A DNA stretch of 64,000 nucleotides from Rhodobacteraceae bacterium Alg231-04 (lineage in GTDB: Bacteria > Pseudomonadota > Alphaproteobacteria > Rhodobacterales > Rhodobacteraceae): assembly GCA_900143635.1 (NCBI GenBank), contig FREY01000004.1:186001-250000 (forward strand), written 5' to 3'. Shown here in pieces: positions 18,778-28,263 of the stretch. Both the position numbers and the translations under genes were made by a program. The notes beneath the pieces were generated by a model. That model made no database searches. It saw nothing but the letters and a program-made list of their open reading frames with translations, and had not been told where the DNA came from. How positions within the stretch are numbered: the first letter of the stretch is position 1; every line of letters starts with the position of its first letter.

Positions 18778-19983
18778 ATGAATCAGAACAGCCATGACGC
18801 CAAAATCTTGCTGGCCCAGCCACTCGACTTACCCTGTGGTGTCCGGCTGAAAAACCGGCTTATTAAATCGGCGATGTCTGACTCCCTCGGCGATGGTGCT
18901 GGAAATCCGACAGAAACACAGATGCGCCTCTACGAAAAGTGGGCGGAGGGCGGTGCAGCGCTTTCGCTGATCGGTGAGGTGCAGGTGACCCCAGGCTATC
19001 CAGAGAAACCCGGTAACCTTGTGCTGGTGCCAGACGCAGATTTGCCCGCACTGCAGGAACTGGCAAAGCGTGGATCAAAAAACGGCGCTCACATCTGGCC
19101 CCAACTTGGTCACGCCGGTGCACTTGCACATGGACCTATCAGCAATCCCAAGGGGCCGTCTCCCTTGAATGTTGAGGGTTTGCAATGTGACGGCATGTCA
19201 TTGGATGAAATCCATGAGCTACCCCAATCCTATGCGCGAGCCGCTGTTCTCGCACAAGAAGTTGGTTTTGGTGGCGTCTTGATCCACGCCGGTCATGGCT
19301 TTCTGTTCAGCCAGTTTCTATCACCTCTGTTTAACCATCGGACCGATGCTTATGGCGGTACCGTCGAGGGCCGTTTCCGCGTCATTGGAGAAGTGATCGC
19401 GGCAGTGCGACAAGCGGTCGGGTCATCGTACCCAATTGGCATCAGGATTAATTCGACCGACAAACTTGTTGGTGGCCTCACGACAGACGACGCGTTTGAG
19501 GTGGTGCGATTGCTTAACAATACATCAGTGGACCTTATCGACATCAGCGGCGGCACCTACTTCCCCGGTGCTGCATCAAGTTCAGACAGCACCTCTTCGT
19601 CAGGGCCGTACTTTGCCGACTTTTCCAAGCAAGCAAAGGAACTCACCGATATCCCAATCGTTGTAACCGGTGGTTTCGAGACTAGAGGTCAGATTGTAGG
19701 GGCTTTGCAGGATGGCGCGGCTGATGCCATCAGTCTTGGCCGCGCGATGATTTTGAACCCGTCACTCGCGAATATCTGGTTGAGCGATGTAGGCGGCGAC
19801 CCTGAGTTTCCGATGTTCGACGCACCGCCACGCGGTGGTGTCACTGCGTGGTATTCGATGCGTCTGACAGCCATCGGTGAGGACGAAGAGTTTGGGTTTG
19901 ATCTAAGTCCGGCAGACGCATTAGATGCATACGAGGCGCGGGATGAAGAGCGCTGTGAAATCTGGCGAAACCGGTTCAGTTGA
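18778..19983 (+). CDS. NADH:flavin oxidoreductase, Old Yellow Enzyme family
   Basis: This 401-residue FMN-dependent TIM-barrel oxidoreductase reduces activated double bonds or similar electrophiles; the substrate cannot be read from sequence. Visible motifs are LKNRLIKSAMSDSLGDG near the N-terminus, GEVQVTPGYPEKPGNLVL, IHAGHGFLFSQFLSPLFNHRTD (abbreviated here as the family HAGHG...LSP signature), GIRIN and IVVTGGFETR. The extra iron-sulfur and FAD domains of trimethylamine dehydrogenase-type enzymes are absent. It is probably induced together with arsR. Confidence 0.87.
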   Translation: MNQNSHDAKILLAQPLDLPCGVRLKNRLIKSAMSDSLGDGAGNPTETQMRLYEKWAEGGAALSLIGEVQVTPGYPEKPGNLVLVPDADLPALQELAKRGSKNGAHIWPQLGHAGALAHGPISNPKGPSPLNVEGLQCDGMSLDEIHELPQSYARAAVLAQEVGFGGVLIHAGHGFLFSQFLSPLFNHRTDAYGGTVEGRFRVIGEVIAAVRQAVGSSYPIGIRINSTDKLVGGLTTDDAFEVVRLLNNTSVDLIDISGGTYFPGAASSSDSTSSSGPYFADFSKQAKELTDIPIVVTGGFETRGQIVGALQDGAADAISLGRAMILNPSLANIWLSDVGGDPEFPMFDAPPRGGVTAWYSMRLTAIGEDEEFGFDLSPADALDAYEARDEERCEIWRNRFS

Positions 19984-20080
19984 GCAGGCATCTTTGGGCA
20001 TAGCTCACATTCGACATTTGGCAGCAAGTTGGCTGGCTTGAGCTCAAAGCAACCCACGAGAACTTGCCGGATCCGGTCAA

Positions 20081-20113
20081 AAATAGGCGCCGCGAACCTG
20101 CGGCGCCTTTTGT
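20081..20113. terminator. Bidirectional terminator
   Basis: AGGCGCCGC (20085-20093) pairs perfectly with GCGGCGCCT (20100-20108), with A-rich bases on the left and TTTTGTT on the right. It sits between the convergent flavin oxidoreductase and mttB genes and can serve both. Confidence 0.85.
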
Positions 20114-20128
20114 TCTTAGTGACCGAAA

Positions 20129-21682
20129 TCAGCTGGGCAGATGGATGTTGAACCGCTCGCGCAGCTGCTGATCCAGCATCGGATCAAACCGTGCTGAGGA
20201 CCGTTCGCCAAGGATCTGCTCTTTCCTGGCAATTGCCTTCTGGATCAGATCTGGCTTTTCCAGCTCGGCCCATTCTTTTGGCGACGTACGGTCACCCAGC
20301 ACCGGATAGACATAGTCCTTTTGCATCCGGCTGAGCGTCTGATCGGTGCCCAGATAATGGCCAGGGCCATCAATGCAGGTGGCGCGGATCTGGTCCAGGG
20401 CGAGGGTCTCGTCGTTCACCTCGATGCCGCGCACACAGCGCAGGGCCTGGCCCAAGAGGTCATCGCTGAGGATCAGCGATTCATGGCAGAAACCCAGCAA
20501 TGACGCATGCATGCCCGCCGCCTCGTAGACCATGTTCAGCCCCGAGAGACCGGCCATCACCGCCGAACACATCTGCTCCCAGCCGGCCTGCATGTCGGGC
20601 AGCTTGGAATCTGCGGCACCCGCAGCGGCGCCGCCCGGAATTCCGTAGAATTTATGCATCTGCGCGCAGCCTGCGCTAAGCAGCGCCTGTTCTCCCGATC
20701 CCACAGACATGGCGCCGGTGCGCAGGTCCAGACCAAAAGGCCAGGTGCCAAAGATGGCAGGCGCGCCGGGCTGCACCGCGTTCACATAGACCAGCCCAGC
20801 GAGGCATTCGGCGCAGGCCTGCATGATGGCGCCTGCAATGGTCGAAGGGGCGGTGGCCCCGGCCATGCCTGCCGACAGCAGCAGCACCGGCATGCCGCCT
20901 TTGATACATTTCTCCATCACCTCGCAGCTTTCGGTGGCGAATTTCATCGGCGGCACAACAAAGCAGTTGGTGTTGGACACGAAGGGGCGTTCGCGCCATT
21001 TGTCCTCACCCCCCGCAATCATGTGCAGCATTTCAAATGCATCATCGACGAAATCCGGCTCGGTAAAGGAGACGCCAATGTGTTTGGTGGTGCCTGCGCA
21101 GGTCGCGTAGATCGAGTTCAGGTCCATCTCGCGGTTGTCGGGGATGTCACGGCAGACCATCGGGCGCTGCAGGAAGTGGATATTGTCCAGCTTGTCGGCG
21201 ATGCGGGCGGCATCGTGCAGATCCTGTACGGTGGAATCGCGGTAATTGCGCCCGTGCACATCGACCATGCTGACAGCCGCACCCGCAGTGCCGTAATGCA
21301 CCCGGTGGCCGGACAGCTCCAGATCGGTTTTGCCGTCGCGGCTGAACAGGTTGATCGTACGGTTGGCCATGGCCAGCGTGTCCTCGACCAGCGCGCGCGG
21401 GATGCGGATGCGGCCATCCTCGCCAAGGATGCAGCCTGCCCCAACCAAATAGTCAATGCCGCTCTGCGGTGCGTCGGCAAGGCCGATTTCCTCCAGCGCT
21501 TTCAGGGCGCCCTCGTGGATGGCCTCCATGTCGGTCTGGCTCAGCGGCTTCAGGGTGCCGCCCTCCATGCCAGGGCGGATCGAACGCAGATGTTCTGGGA
21601 TGGCTGCGGCACGGGCTGCGCGGCGGGCGGCACGGCCGCCGCCACGGGCGGGTTTGCGGGCGGGAGGCGTCTGGTCGTTCAT
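20129..21682 (-). CDS. Trimethylamine methyltransferase (MttB) superfamily protein, non-pyrrolysine
   Basis: The 517-residue protein starts with a basic Ala/Arg-rich segment (about 1-35) and then shows MttB-family sequence throughout, for example GYGTAGAAVSMVDV-like HYGTAGAAVSMVDVHG, FVSNTNCFVVPPMKF and GPGHYLGTDQTL. The reading frame has no internal TAG, so the enzyme lacks pyrrolysine. Non-pyrrolysine members act on quaternary amines such as glycine betaine, carnitine or proline betaine in studied cases. Its own substrate is unknown. No corrinoid protein gene is adjacent. With the dimethylglycine dehydrogenase-like gene at 61547 it hints at methylated-amine catabolism. Confidence 0.85.
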   Translation of the reverse strand: MNDQTPPARKPARGGGRAARRAARAAAIPEHLRSIRPGMEGGTLKPLSQTDMEAIHEGALKALEEIGLADAPQSGIDYLVGAGCILGEDGRIRIPRALVEDTLAMANRTINLFSRDGKTDLELSGHRVHYGTAGAAVSMVDVHGRNYRDSTVQDLHDAARIADKLDNIHFLQRPMVCRDIPDNREMDLNSIYATCAGTTKHIGVSFTEPDFVDDAFEMLHMIAGGEDKWRERPFVSNTNCFVVPPMKFATESCEVMEKCIKGGMPVLLLSAGMAGATAPSTIAGAIMQACAECLAGLVYVNAVQPGAPAIFGTWPFGLDLRTGAMSVGSGEQALLSAGCAQMHKFYGIPGGAAAGAADSKLPDMQAGWEQMCSAVMAGLSGLNMVYEAAGMHASLLGFCHESLILSDDLLGQALRCVRGIEVNDETLALDQIRATCIDGPGHYLGTDQTLSRMQKDYVYPVLGDRTSPKEWAELEKPDLIQKAIARKEQILGERSSARFDPMLDQQLRERFNIHLPS

Positions 21683-22145
21683 TTGGATGCACCTGTTGAA
21701 TATGCCCCCGGAGGAGGGCAGTCATGTAGATCTGAAGGTTGGAAGTCGGGGTCAGATCTGCGCGGGTCGCCCACGGGCCGCACGTCCTCGTTCCGCACCG
21801 ATGGTGCGGGTCACGAGAATGATTGTGCATTGTTCACCCTGCATGGGAACTCCGGTTTTGATCTATTCAGAGTGCGGGTTTAAGCGGCCGATTCTAGCCC
21901 ATTTGCGACCAGACTTATTTTTTGCGACTTGAAAGTTGGAACCGGCCCGGCCTGGTTTTCACTTGCGATACCTGTGCGTTTCCTCAGGGTTTTGGTGATT
22001 TTCCGGCGGTTTGCGGATGACGGTTTGCTTTTTCCTCACGACCCACCGGTTTCTTTGGTATTGATTACTCCACCTTAAGACTTTGGTAGGATGCTGGGGT
22101 TCTCTTAGGTGTCCGGTCAGAAACCGGCCTGTGAAAGATCCAGCC
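21683..22145. other. Non-coding region between mttB and the exported protein gene
   Basis: These 463 bases separate two divergent genes and must contain both promoters. I find no open frame with family resemblance and no clear hairpin. The central part (about 21900-22060) is noticeably richer in A and T than its surroundings. Confidence 0.4.
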
Positions 22146-22616
22146 ATGACAACAGTCAGAATGACACATCAGGGAATGCGGTGGGCCAGCTTCGCGCTGC
22201 TCCTGACCGTGGCCGGGATTCCGGTTCTGGCGCAGGACTGGTCTGTTCTTGGGGCTGATGCACGGGTGGCAGGTGACACGGATGGTGCCCGTTTCATGAC
22301 GCCAGTTCCGGGGTTGCATCTGGGCGTGTCTGCGCCGGTATCCGGTCTGGGATCAGAAACCGGTGACCGGAATGCGCAGATTGATTTTCTGGCAGGTTAT
22401 GACGTCGGTCAGATCGGGGGGTTTCTGGCCATCGGTCTGGACAATCCGCTGGCGGATGGCGCGCACGCGGGCGAGACAGAGACAAGGATCGGGGTCACCT
22501 ACCGCCACAGCCCGGCGCTGCAGTTCAGTGGCAGCATGATGGCCCCCCGGCTGTCTGACACGGCGCATGGCACCGCGGACAGCAGGCTGGCGCTGGAAGC
22601 CTTGTTCCGGTTCTGA
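22146..22616 (+). CDS. Predicted exported protein of unknown function
   Basis: I do not recognise the family. The 156-residue product starts MTTVRMTHQGMRW and has a hydrophobic core (WASFALLLTVAGIPVLAQ) with a likely signal-peptidase site after VLAQ. The mature part alternates polar and hydrophobic residues and ends LEALFRF, with a terminal phenylalanine. These features are typical of a small outer-membrane beta-barrel; that is only a suggestion. An open frame extends 21 codons upstream without merit. It converges on the next aminotransferase with 5 bases between stop codons. Confidence 0.65.
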   Translation: MTTVRMTHQGMRWASFALLLTVAGIPVLAQDWSVLGADARVAGDTDGARFMTPVPGLHLGVSAPVSGLGSETGDRNAQIDFLAGYDVGQIGGFLAIGLDNPLADGAHAGETETRIGVTYRHSPALQFSGSMMAPRLSDTAHGTADSRLALEALFRF

Positions 22617-22621
22617 ACCAA

Positions 22622-23797
22622 TCAGCCGTCAGCAAACGTGCTGGCAAAGTCTGAAAGCTGCTGAAGCGCGGCGGCAAATGCATCATCACCGATAGTCATG
22701 GCAACGCGGACATGACCCGCTGCCGCCTTGCCAAAGCTTTCTCCCGGCATGACAGCAATGCGGTGTCTGTCGAGCAGTTGATTGGCGAAGTCCTCGCCCG
22801 ACAGTCCGGTGCCGCGTATATCCAGCATCAGATACATCGCCCCCTGCGAGGGGATTTGCCGGATCAGATCCTGTCTTGACAGGATGGTCTGTGCCAGTGC
22901 GCGGCGACGGCGGAAGGGGGCTGCGACCTCCTCTTCCAGACCGGGGCCCTGATTGAGCGCAAATTCAGCTGCATCCTGAACAAATCCCGGCACGCCATAA
23001 GTGGTGTGGGTTGCCAGCGTGATCAGGCTCTGGACTGCCTCCTGCGGGCCGGCCACCCAGCCGCAGCGTGATCCGGTCATCGCGTGGCTTTTCGACATGG
23101 AGCCAACCACAAGCGTGCGCTCTGCCATGCCGGGCAGGGCGCGTGGGCTGACATGTTCGCCTTCCCAGATCTGCGTGTCATAGACCTCGTCCGAGATCAG
23201 CCACAGATCGTGGCGCTGACAGACGCGGGCGATCATCTCCAGTGTTTCGCGGGGGTAGACCACGCCGGTTGGATTGTTCGGCGAATTGATCAGCAACGAG
23301 GTTGCGCCTTTGGCGGCCGCGTCCAGCACGTCTTCCTGCGGCAGAAAGGCATCGCGCGATCGGGTTGGCACGGCTTTGGGCTGGGCACCAACGCCGCGCA
23401 AAGTGCCGGGGTAGGTGGCATAGTAGGGATCAAGGTAAAGCGCGGTTGACCCTTCATCGCAGACCGCGTGATGGGCGGCAAACAGCGCCGACTGGCCGCC
23501 GGGGGTGATCATGATATTGTCGCGTGTGGTGGCGGCACCTGTGCGCGCGGTCAGCCGTTCGGCCACAGTGTCGCGCAACGCGTCCGTTCCGGGCACCATG
23601 GCATAGCCGGTGTGGCCGCCCATGGCGGCGGCGTTCATCGCCTCTAAGATAACGGGGGTGGTGCGAATGTCGTGTTCACCGATTGTCAGCTCGGTCACCT
23701 GTTCGCCGGCGGCAATCATCCTGCGTGCACGGTAGAACACGTCCCAGCCGTCGGAGCCACCGCCGGTCAGATGTGTGATTCGATGCGAAAGTTTCAT
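22622..23797 (-). CDS. PLP-dependent class I/II aminotransferase
   Basis: The 391-residue enzyme shows INSPNNPTGVVYPRETL, LISDEVYD and the PLP-lysine motif GSMSKSHAMTGSRCGWV. I start at MKLSHRITHLTGGG, which has GGGAGG eight bases upstream; an upstream open extension of 18 codons looks random. The amino donor and acceptor are not assignable; the sequence groups with aspartate/aromatic-type or alanine-type enzymes. It differs from the aminotransferase at 8914-10089 in length of motifs and is not a duplicate at the residues visible. A MmcQ-like gene lies just upstream on the same strand. Confidence 0.9.
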   Translation of the reverse strand: MKLSHRITHLTGGGSDGWDVFYRARRMIAAGEQVTELTIGEHDIRTTPVILEAMNAAAMGGHTGYAMVPGTDALRDTVAERLTARTGAATTRDNIMITPGGQSALFAAHHAVCDEGSTALYLDPYYATYPGTLRGVGAQPKAVPTRSRDAFLPQEDVLDAAAKGATSLLINSPNNPTGVVYPRETLEMIARVCQRHDLWLISDEVYDTQIWEGEHVSPRALPGMAERTLVVGSMSKSHAMTGSRCGWVAGPQEAVQSLITLATHTTYGVPGFVQDAAEFALNQGPGLEEEVAAPFRRRRALAQTILSRQDLIRQIPSQGAMYLMLDIRGTGLSGEDFANQLLDRHRIAVMPGESFGKAAAGHVRVAMTIGDDAFAAALQQLSDFASTFADG

Positions 23798-23851
23798 CCA
23801 TTGCCTCCCGGTATTTTCGCCGAGAGGGCCAGAGCCATGCTGTTTTGTCAA

Positions 23852-24196
23852 TCAGCCGAAAGGCGGCAATGCAGCCTGCGCTTTCTTGGTAAGGCCACTG
23901 CGCACCCGCGCATAAGAGCTTTCGATCCTGTGGCGCAGCTCATCCTCTGCCGTGTCTACCGGCAGGCGAACCCAGGAGCGGTGAAAATAAGGGGCCTTCA
24001 CAGCCACGCCTGCCTCGATCAGCATCTGCGCGGTTTCAATATCCGGAGTTTTCACCGACACGCCGTCGTCGATGGTGCCCATGGCGGCGAACATCTTGCC
24101 GCCCACTTTCCAGGCGTCATGGCCACCGCCCCATGGGTCGGAAACCTCAGCGCCGGGCAGGGCAGCGCAGATCGAATTTATCAATTCACGGCTCAT
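23852..24196 (-). CDS. MmcQ/YjbR family protein
   Basis: This small cytoplasmic protein (114 aa) has the family pattern: SWGGGHDAWKVGGKMFAAMG-type core (DPWGGGHDAWKVGGKMFA), VSVKTPDIETAQ and the C-terminal SWVRLPVD and SYARVRSGLTKK. Members adopt a CyaY-like fold and are called DNA-binding, but their function is not settled. I chose the start MSRELINSICAALPG; the open frame continues 82 codons upstream but overlaps the cysS promoter region and is not family-like. It may be co-transcribed with the aminotransferase 54 bases downstream. Confidence 0.85.
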   Translation of the reverse strand: MSRELINSICAALPGAEVSDPWGGGHDAWKVGGKMFAAMGTIDDGVSVKTPDIETAQMLIEAGVAVKAPYFHRSWVRLPVDTAEDELRHRIESSYARVRSGLTKKAQAALPPFG

Positions 24197-24404
24197 GGCG
24201 GCCAGATTGCCCCTGTCGGTGCGATAACTCAAGCCTTGGCGCACCTTCGGCCACGTGATATGCACGGCCCCATGAACCGGAAAAGCATCCTCATTATTTG
24301 CTGTATTTCCTGCTGAATTCACAGCGGGCCGGTTTCTGTCGTTTTCTTCCACGTGACAAGTTGCTAAGCCCGCGCTGCGCGCACGCAAGGCCAAAGGACA
24401 TGTC

Positions 24405-25769
24405 ATGACCATGATCAAGCTGCACAATACCAAGACCCGCAAGAAAGAGGTCTTTGAGCCGATCGACGCTAAGGACGTGCGGATGTATGTCTGTGGGCCA
24501 ACCGTCTATGACCGCGCCCATCTGGGCAATGCGCGTCCGGTTGTGGTCTTTGATGTGCTCTATCGTTTGTTGCGCGAGGTTTATGGCGTCGATCAGGTAA
24601 CTTACGCGCGCAATTTCACCGACGTGGATGACAAGATCAACGCCCGCGCGGCTGAAAGCGGTCGCTCAATTGGTGAAATTACCGATGAGACGACCCAGTG
24701 GTTTCTGGACGACATGGGCGCGCTTGGCGCGCTGGAGCCCAACCACATGCCGCGCGCGACCCAGTATATCCCGCAGATGGTGGCGATGATCGAAGAGCTG
24801 ATCGCCAAGGGCCACGCCTATGCCGCCGAAGGCCATGCGCTGTTTGCGGTGGACAGCTGGAAGGCGGGCTATGGCAAGCTGTCTGGCCGCTCGGTTGATG
24901 ATATGATCGCCGGTGCCCGCGTCGAAGTGGCGCCCTACAAAAAGAACCCGATGGATTTCGTGCTGTGGAAACCCTCCAGCGAGGACCAGCCCGGTTGGGA
25001 CAGCCCCTGGGGCCGCGGTCGTCCGGGCTGGCATATCGAGTGTTCCGCGATGTCGTATGAGCTGCTGGGCGAAAGCTTTGACATCCACGGTGGCGGCAAT
25101 GATCTGATGTTCCCGCACCACGAGAATGAGATCGCCCAGAGCTGCTGTGCCCACCCGGAGGGTGAGTTTGCTCGCGTCTGGCTGCACAATGAGATGCTGC
25201 AGGTCGAGGGCAAGAAAATGTCCAAATCACTGGGCAATTTCTTCACCGTGCACGACCTGTTTGATCAGGGCTATGTCGGCGAAGTGATCCGGCTGGTGTT
25301 CCTGCAGACCCATTACCGCAAGCCGATGGACTGGACCGAGAAAAAGGCCGGTGAAGCCGAGGCAACGTTGCGCAAGTGGCGTGCGCTGACCGCGGGCATC
25401 GAGCCCGCCGCCAGCGCGGCTGCCGCGGTTCTGGATGCGCTGGCGGATGACCTGAATACGGCAGGCGCGATTGCCGAGCTGCACAGGCTCGCAGCGGCGG
25501 GCGATGCGGCGGGGCTGCTGGCCTCGGCGCAGCTGATGGGGCTGTTGACGGAGGAGATGGGCGCCTGGGCGAAAGGCCCGGATCTTTCGGCCCATGAGGC
25601 ACGTCTGTTTGCGGCGCGAACCGCAGCCATGGAGAGCAAGGATTTTGCCGAGGTCGATCGGCTGAAGGCGGGTTATCAGGCGGCCGGGCTGGAAGTGCGG
25701 ATGAGCAAGACCGGCGTTGAACTGGTGCCGGGCAGCGGTTTTGACGCCGCGGCGCTGGAGCTGCTGTGA
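24405..25769 (+). CDS. cysS: Cysteinyl-tRNA synthetase CysS
   Basis: CysS charges tRNA-Cys. The 454-residue class I synthetase shows the zinc and HIGH-type region [16 protein letters not shown] near residue 28 and [13 protein letters not shown]. It also has the second zinc-binding stretch [20 protein letters not shown] and the [10 protein letters not shown] loop. The ATG at 24405 has AAGGA upstream; a second ATG two codons later is possible. It is complete and apparently monocistronic, followed by two hairpins. Confidence 0.97.
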   Translation: MTMIKLHNTKTRKKEVFEPIDAKDVRMYVCGPTVYDRAHLGNARPVVVFDVLYRLLREVYGVDQVTYARNFTDVDDKINARAAESGRSIGEITDETTQWFLDDMGALGALEPNHMPRATQYIPQMVAMIEELIAKGHAYAAEGHALFAVDSWKAGYGKLSGRSVDDMIAGARVEVAPYKKNPMDFVLWKPSSEDQPGWDSPWGRGRPGWHIECSAMSYELLGESFDIHGGGNDLMFPHHENEIAQSCCAHPEGEFARVWLHNEMLQVEGKKMSKSLGNFFTVHDLFDQGYVGEVIRLVFLQTHYRKPMDWTEKKAGEAEATLRKWRALTAGIEPAASAAAAVLDALADDLNTAGAIAELHRLAAAGDAAGLLASAQLMGLLTEEMGAWAKGPDLSAHEARLFAARTAAMESKDFAEVDRLKAGYQAAGLEVRMSKTGVELVPGSGFDAAALELL

Positions 25770-25777
25770 GGGAGATC

Positions 25778-25841
25778 GGGGGCGCTGCCCCCTTGGGCCT
25801 TGCGGCCCAATTCCCCCGGAGTATTTGGACAAAGATGAATG
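25778..25841 (+). repeat. Paired hairpins plus CCCCCGGAGTATTT intergenic motif
   Basis: GGGGGC/GCCCCC (25778-25792) is followed by TTGGGCC/GGCCCAA (25793-25810), two consecutive perfect stem-loops, and then by CCCCCGGAGTATTTGGAC with a purine-rich tail. The arrangement resembles the hairpin-plus-motif at 5327-5393. The hairpins may terminate cysS. The box may be a dispersed Rhodobacteraceae repeat, which I state from memory only. Confidence 0.5.
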
Positions 25842-25853
25842 AAGGGCAAGGGC

Positions 25854-27464
25854 ATGGCTGAGCGTTTGTATCTCTACGACACGACTTTGCGGGATGGGCA
25901 GCAGACGCAGGGGGTTCAGTTTTCGACCTCTGAAAAAGTGCAGATTGCTGAGGCTCTGGATGCTCTGGGTGTCGATTATATTGAAGGCGGCTGGCCGGGC
26001 GCAAACCCGACGGACAGTGGGTTCTTTGACGCAGCCCCCAAGACACGGGCGCGGATGACGGCCTTTGGCATGACCAAACGGGCGGGGCGGTCGGCAGAGA
26101 ACGACGATGTTCTGGCGGCAGTGATGAACGCAGGCACCGATACGATCTGTCTGGTGGGCAAGGCGCATGACTACCATGTGACCCATGCGCTGGGGATCTC
26201 GCTGGAGGAAAACCTTGAGAATATCGCGGCCTCGGTCGCGCATATTGTCGGGCAGGGGCGCGAGGCGCTCTATGATGCCGAGCACTTCTTTGATGGCTAT
26301 AAGGACAACCCTGACTATGCGGTGGCGGCTTGCCGCGCGGCGCTGGATGCAGGCGCGCGCTGGGTGGTGCTCTGTGACACCAATGGTGGTACATTGCCCG
26401 GTGAAGTGGGGCGGATCGTGGCAGAGCTGCTCGCGGCTGGCCTGCCCGGAGAAAAGCTGGGCATTCACACCCACAATGATACAGAGAATGCGGTGGCCTG
26501 TTCGCTCGCGGCCATTGATGCCGGTGTGCGCCAGGTTCAGGGCACGCTGAATGGATTGGGCGAGCGTTGCGGCAATGCAAATCTCACCACATTGATCCCG
26601 GTGCTGCTGCTGAAGGAACCCTTTGCCAGCCAGTATGAGATCGGCGTCAGCCGCGATGCGCTGGCAGGGCTGACACAGATCAGCCGCACTCTGGATGACA
26701 TATTGAACCGGGTGCCGATGAAACAGGCGCCCTTTGTCGGCGCCTCGGCCTTTGCGCATAAAGCCGGGCTGCATGCCAGCGCGATCCTGAAAGACCCCTC
26801 GACTTACGAACATGTTGAGCCGGGTGTTGTGGGCAATGCGCGTATCATTCCGATGTCCAATCAGGCGGGCCAGTCCAATCTGCGCAAACGCCTGACCGAT
26901 GCCGGGCTGAATGTGGAAAAGGGCAATCCTGCCTTGGCGCGAATTCTGGACCGGATCAAAGAACGCGAGGCCGAGGGCTATAGCTACGACACCGCCCAGG
27001 CCTCGTTCGAAATTCTGGCGCGGGATGAGCTGGGCCAGCTGCCCGATTTCTTTGAAGTGAAGCGCTACAAGGTCACGGTTGAGCGGCGCAAGAACAAGTA
27101 TAACCGCACTGTCAGCCTGTCCGAGGCCGTGGTGGTGGTGAAAGTTGATGGCGAAAAGCGCCTGTCGGTCAGTGAATCGCTGGACGAGACCGGCAGCGAC
27201 CGCGGGCCCGTCAATGCGCTGGCCAAGGCGCTGATCAAGGATCTGGGGCGCTATTCAAAACTTCTGGCCGATATGCGGCTGGTTGATTTCAAAGTCCGGA
27301 TCACCCAAGGCGGCACCGAGGCGGTGACCCGCGTCATCATCGACAGCGAAGACGGGCAGGGGCGGCGCTGGTCCACTGTCGGGGTCAGCGCCAACATAAT
27401 CGATGCCTCCTTTGAGGCGCTGCTGGACGCGATCCGCTGGAAACTGATCCGCGATGACGTTTGA
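25854..27464 (+). CDS. cimA: (R)-citramalate synthase CimA
   Basis: Citramalate synthase condenses acetyl-CoA with pyruvate, opening the threonine-independent route to isoleucine. The 536-residue protein has the HMGL-like TIM barrel beginning YLYDTTLRDGQQTQGVQFS, with the metal-binding LGIHTHNDTENAVA and the GLGERCGNANL loop. A LeuA-type C-terminal dimer domain (about 400-530) is the likely isoleucine-sensing part. An alternative ATG five codons upstream exists; I prefer the one preceded by AAGGGCAAGG. LeuA itself is a possible misassignment, but length and the second motif favour CimA. Confidence 0.92.
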   Translation: MAERLYLYDTTLRDGQQTQGVQFSTSEKVQIAEALDALGVDYIEGGWPGANPTDSGFFDAAPKTRARMTAFGMTKRAGRSAENDDVLAAVMNAGTDTICLVGKAHDYHVTHALGISLEENLENIAASVAHIVGQGREALYDAEHFFDGYKDNPDYAVAACRAALDAGARWVVLCDTNGGTLPGEVGRIVAELLAAGLPGEKLGIHTHNDTENAVACSLAAIDAGVRQVQGTLNGLGERCGNANLTTLIPVLLLKEPFASQYEIGVSRDALAGLTQISRTLDDILNRVPMKQAPFVGASAFAHKAGLHASAILKDPSTYEHVEPGVVGNARIIPMSNQAGQSNLRKRLTDAGLNVEKGNPALARILDRIKEREAEGYSYDTAQASFEILARDELGQLPDFFEVKRYKVTVERRKNKYNRTVSLSEAVVVVKVDGEKRLSVSESLDETGSDRGPVNALAKALIKDLGRYSKLLADMRLVDFKVRITQGGTEAVTRVIIDSEDGQGRRWSTVGVSANIIDASFEALLDAIRWKLIRDDV

Positions 27465-28230
27465 TGAAGATCTGACCGCCTGCGCCGATCTGGTGCGGCA
27501 GGCGGATCCGGAGCGGTTTCAGGCCGTGATGGCTGCACCAACGGGTGCACGGCCTGTTCTCTTTGCGCTCTATGCGTTCAATGTGGAACTGGCGCGCGCG
27601 CCCTGGGCCAGCCAGGAGCCGATGATCGCCGAGATGCGGGTGCAGTGGTGGCGCGATATCGGCGCTGAGATTGCCGCAGGAAAACCGGTTCGGCGCCACT
27701 TTGTGGCAACGCCTCTCGGGCGCTTGCTGACGCCGGGGCTGGCGGCATATATCGATGCCATGGCCGAGGCGCGGCGCTGGCATATCTACAAGGATCCGTT
27801 TCAGGATCAGGCCGAATTCGACGCCCATATTGATGCCACTGCCGGGTCTTTGATGTGGATGGCGGCGGCCTCTCTGGGGGCGGCGGATGAAGGCGTGGTG
27901 CGTGATTTCGCCTATGGCTGCGGGGTTGCGGCCTGGTTGAAAGCCATCCCCGAGCTGGAAGCGCATAAGCGCATACCGCTGCTGGATGGCACGATCGAAG
28001 GTGTGCAGGAACTGGCCAGGGGCGCGCTGGAACGGTTGCGCTGCGCGCGGGCTGAGGGCGGGAAAGTGTCCGCCGGTGCCGGTGTTGCGCTGTTGGCGGG
28101 CTGGCAGGCTGAGGCGGTACTTAAACAGGCGATCCGCGAACCGCAGCGGGTTGTTGAGGGCGCGCTGGGGCAAAGCGAATTCCGCCGTCGCACCGGGCTT
28201 ATGTGGCGCACGGCGCTGGGACGCTGGTGA
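27454..28230 (+). CDS. Squalene/phytoene synthase family protein
   Basis: The 258-residue all-helical protein resembles trans-isoprenyl head-to-head synthases: LFALYAFNVELARAPW, MRVQWWRDIGAEI and a helical C-terminal half. The two Asp-rich motifs of true phytoene synthases are not clearly intact (DAHIDATAGSLM stands where DxxxD is expected). It may be a non-catalytic relative similar to the respiratory complex I assembly factor NDUFAF6; that is inference. Its start overlaps the last codons of cimA by 11 bases, so the two are translated together. Confidence 0.8.
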   Translation: MTFDEDLTACADLVRQADPERFQAVMAAPTGARPVLFALYAFNVELARAPWASQEPMIAEMRVQWWRDIGAEIAAGKPVRRHFVATPLGRLLTPGLAAYIDAMAEARRWHIYKDPFQDQAEFDAHIDATAGSLMWMAAASLGAADEGVVRDFAYGCGVAAWLKAIPELEAHKRIPLLDGTIEGVQELARGALERLRCARAEGGKVSAGAGVALLAGWQAEAVLKQAIREPQRVVEGALGQSEFRRRTGLMWRTALGRW

Positions 28231-28263
28231 GAGTGCCTTGCCCCTTTGGGGGCGGCTAAGCTC

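Noticed and set aside
23798-23830. Third copy of the CCGG-GTATTT intergenic box
   Set aside because: CCTCCCGGTATTTTCGCC resembles it, but there is no adjacent hairpin and the match is short; it overlaps the ribosome-binding region of the aminotransferase.
25227-26813. Minus-strand open frame opposite cysS and cimA
   Set aside because: It spans the end of one convincing gene and most of another in antisense; codon pattern explains the openness.
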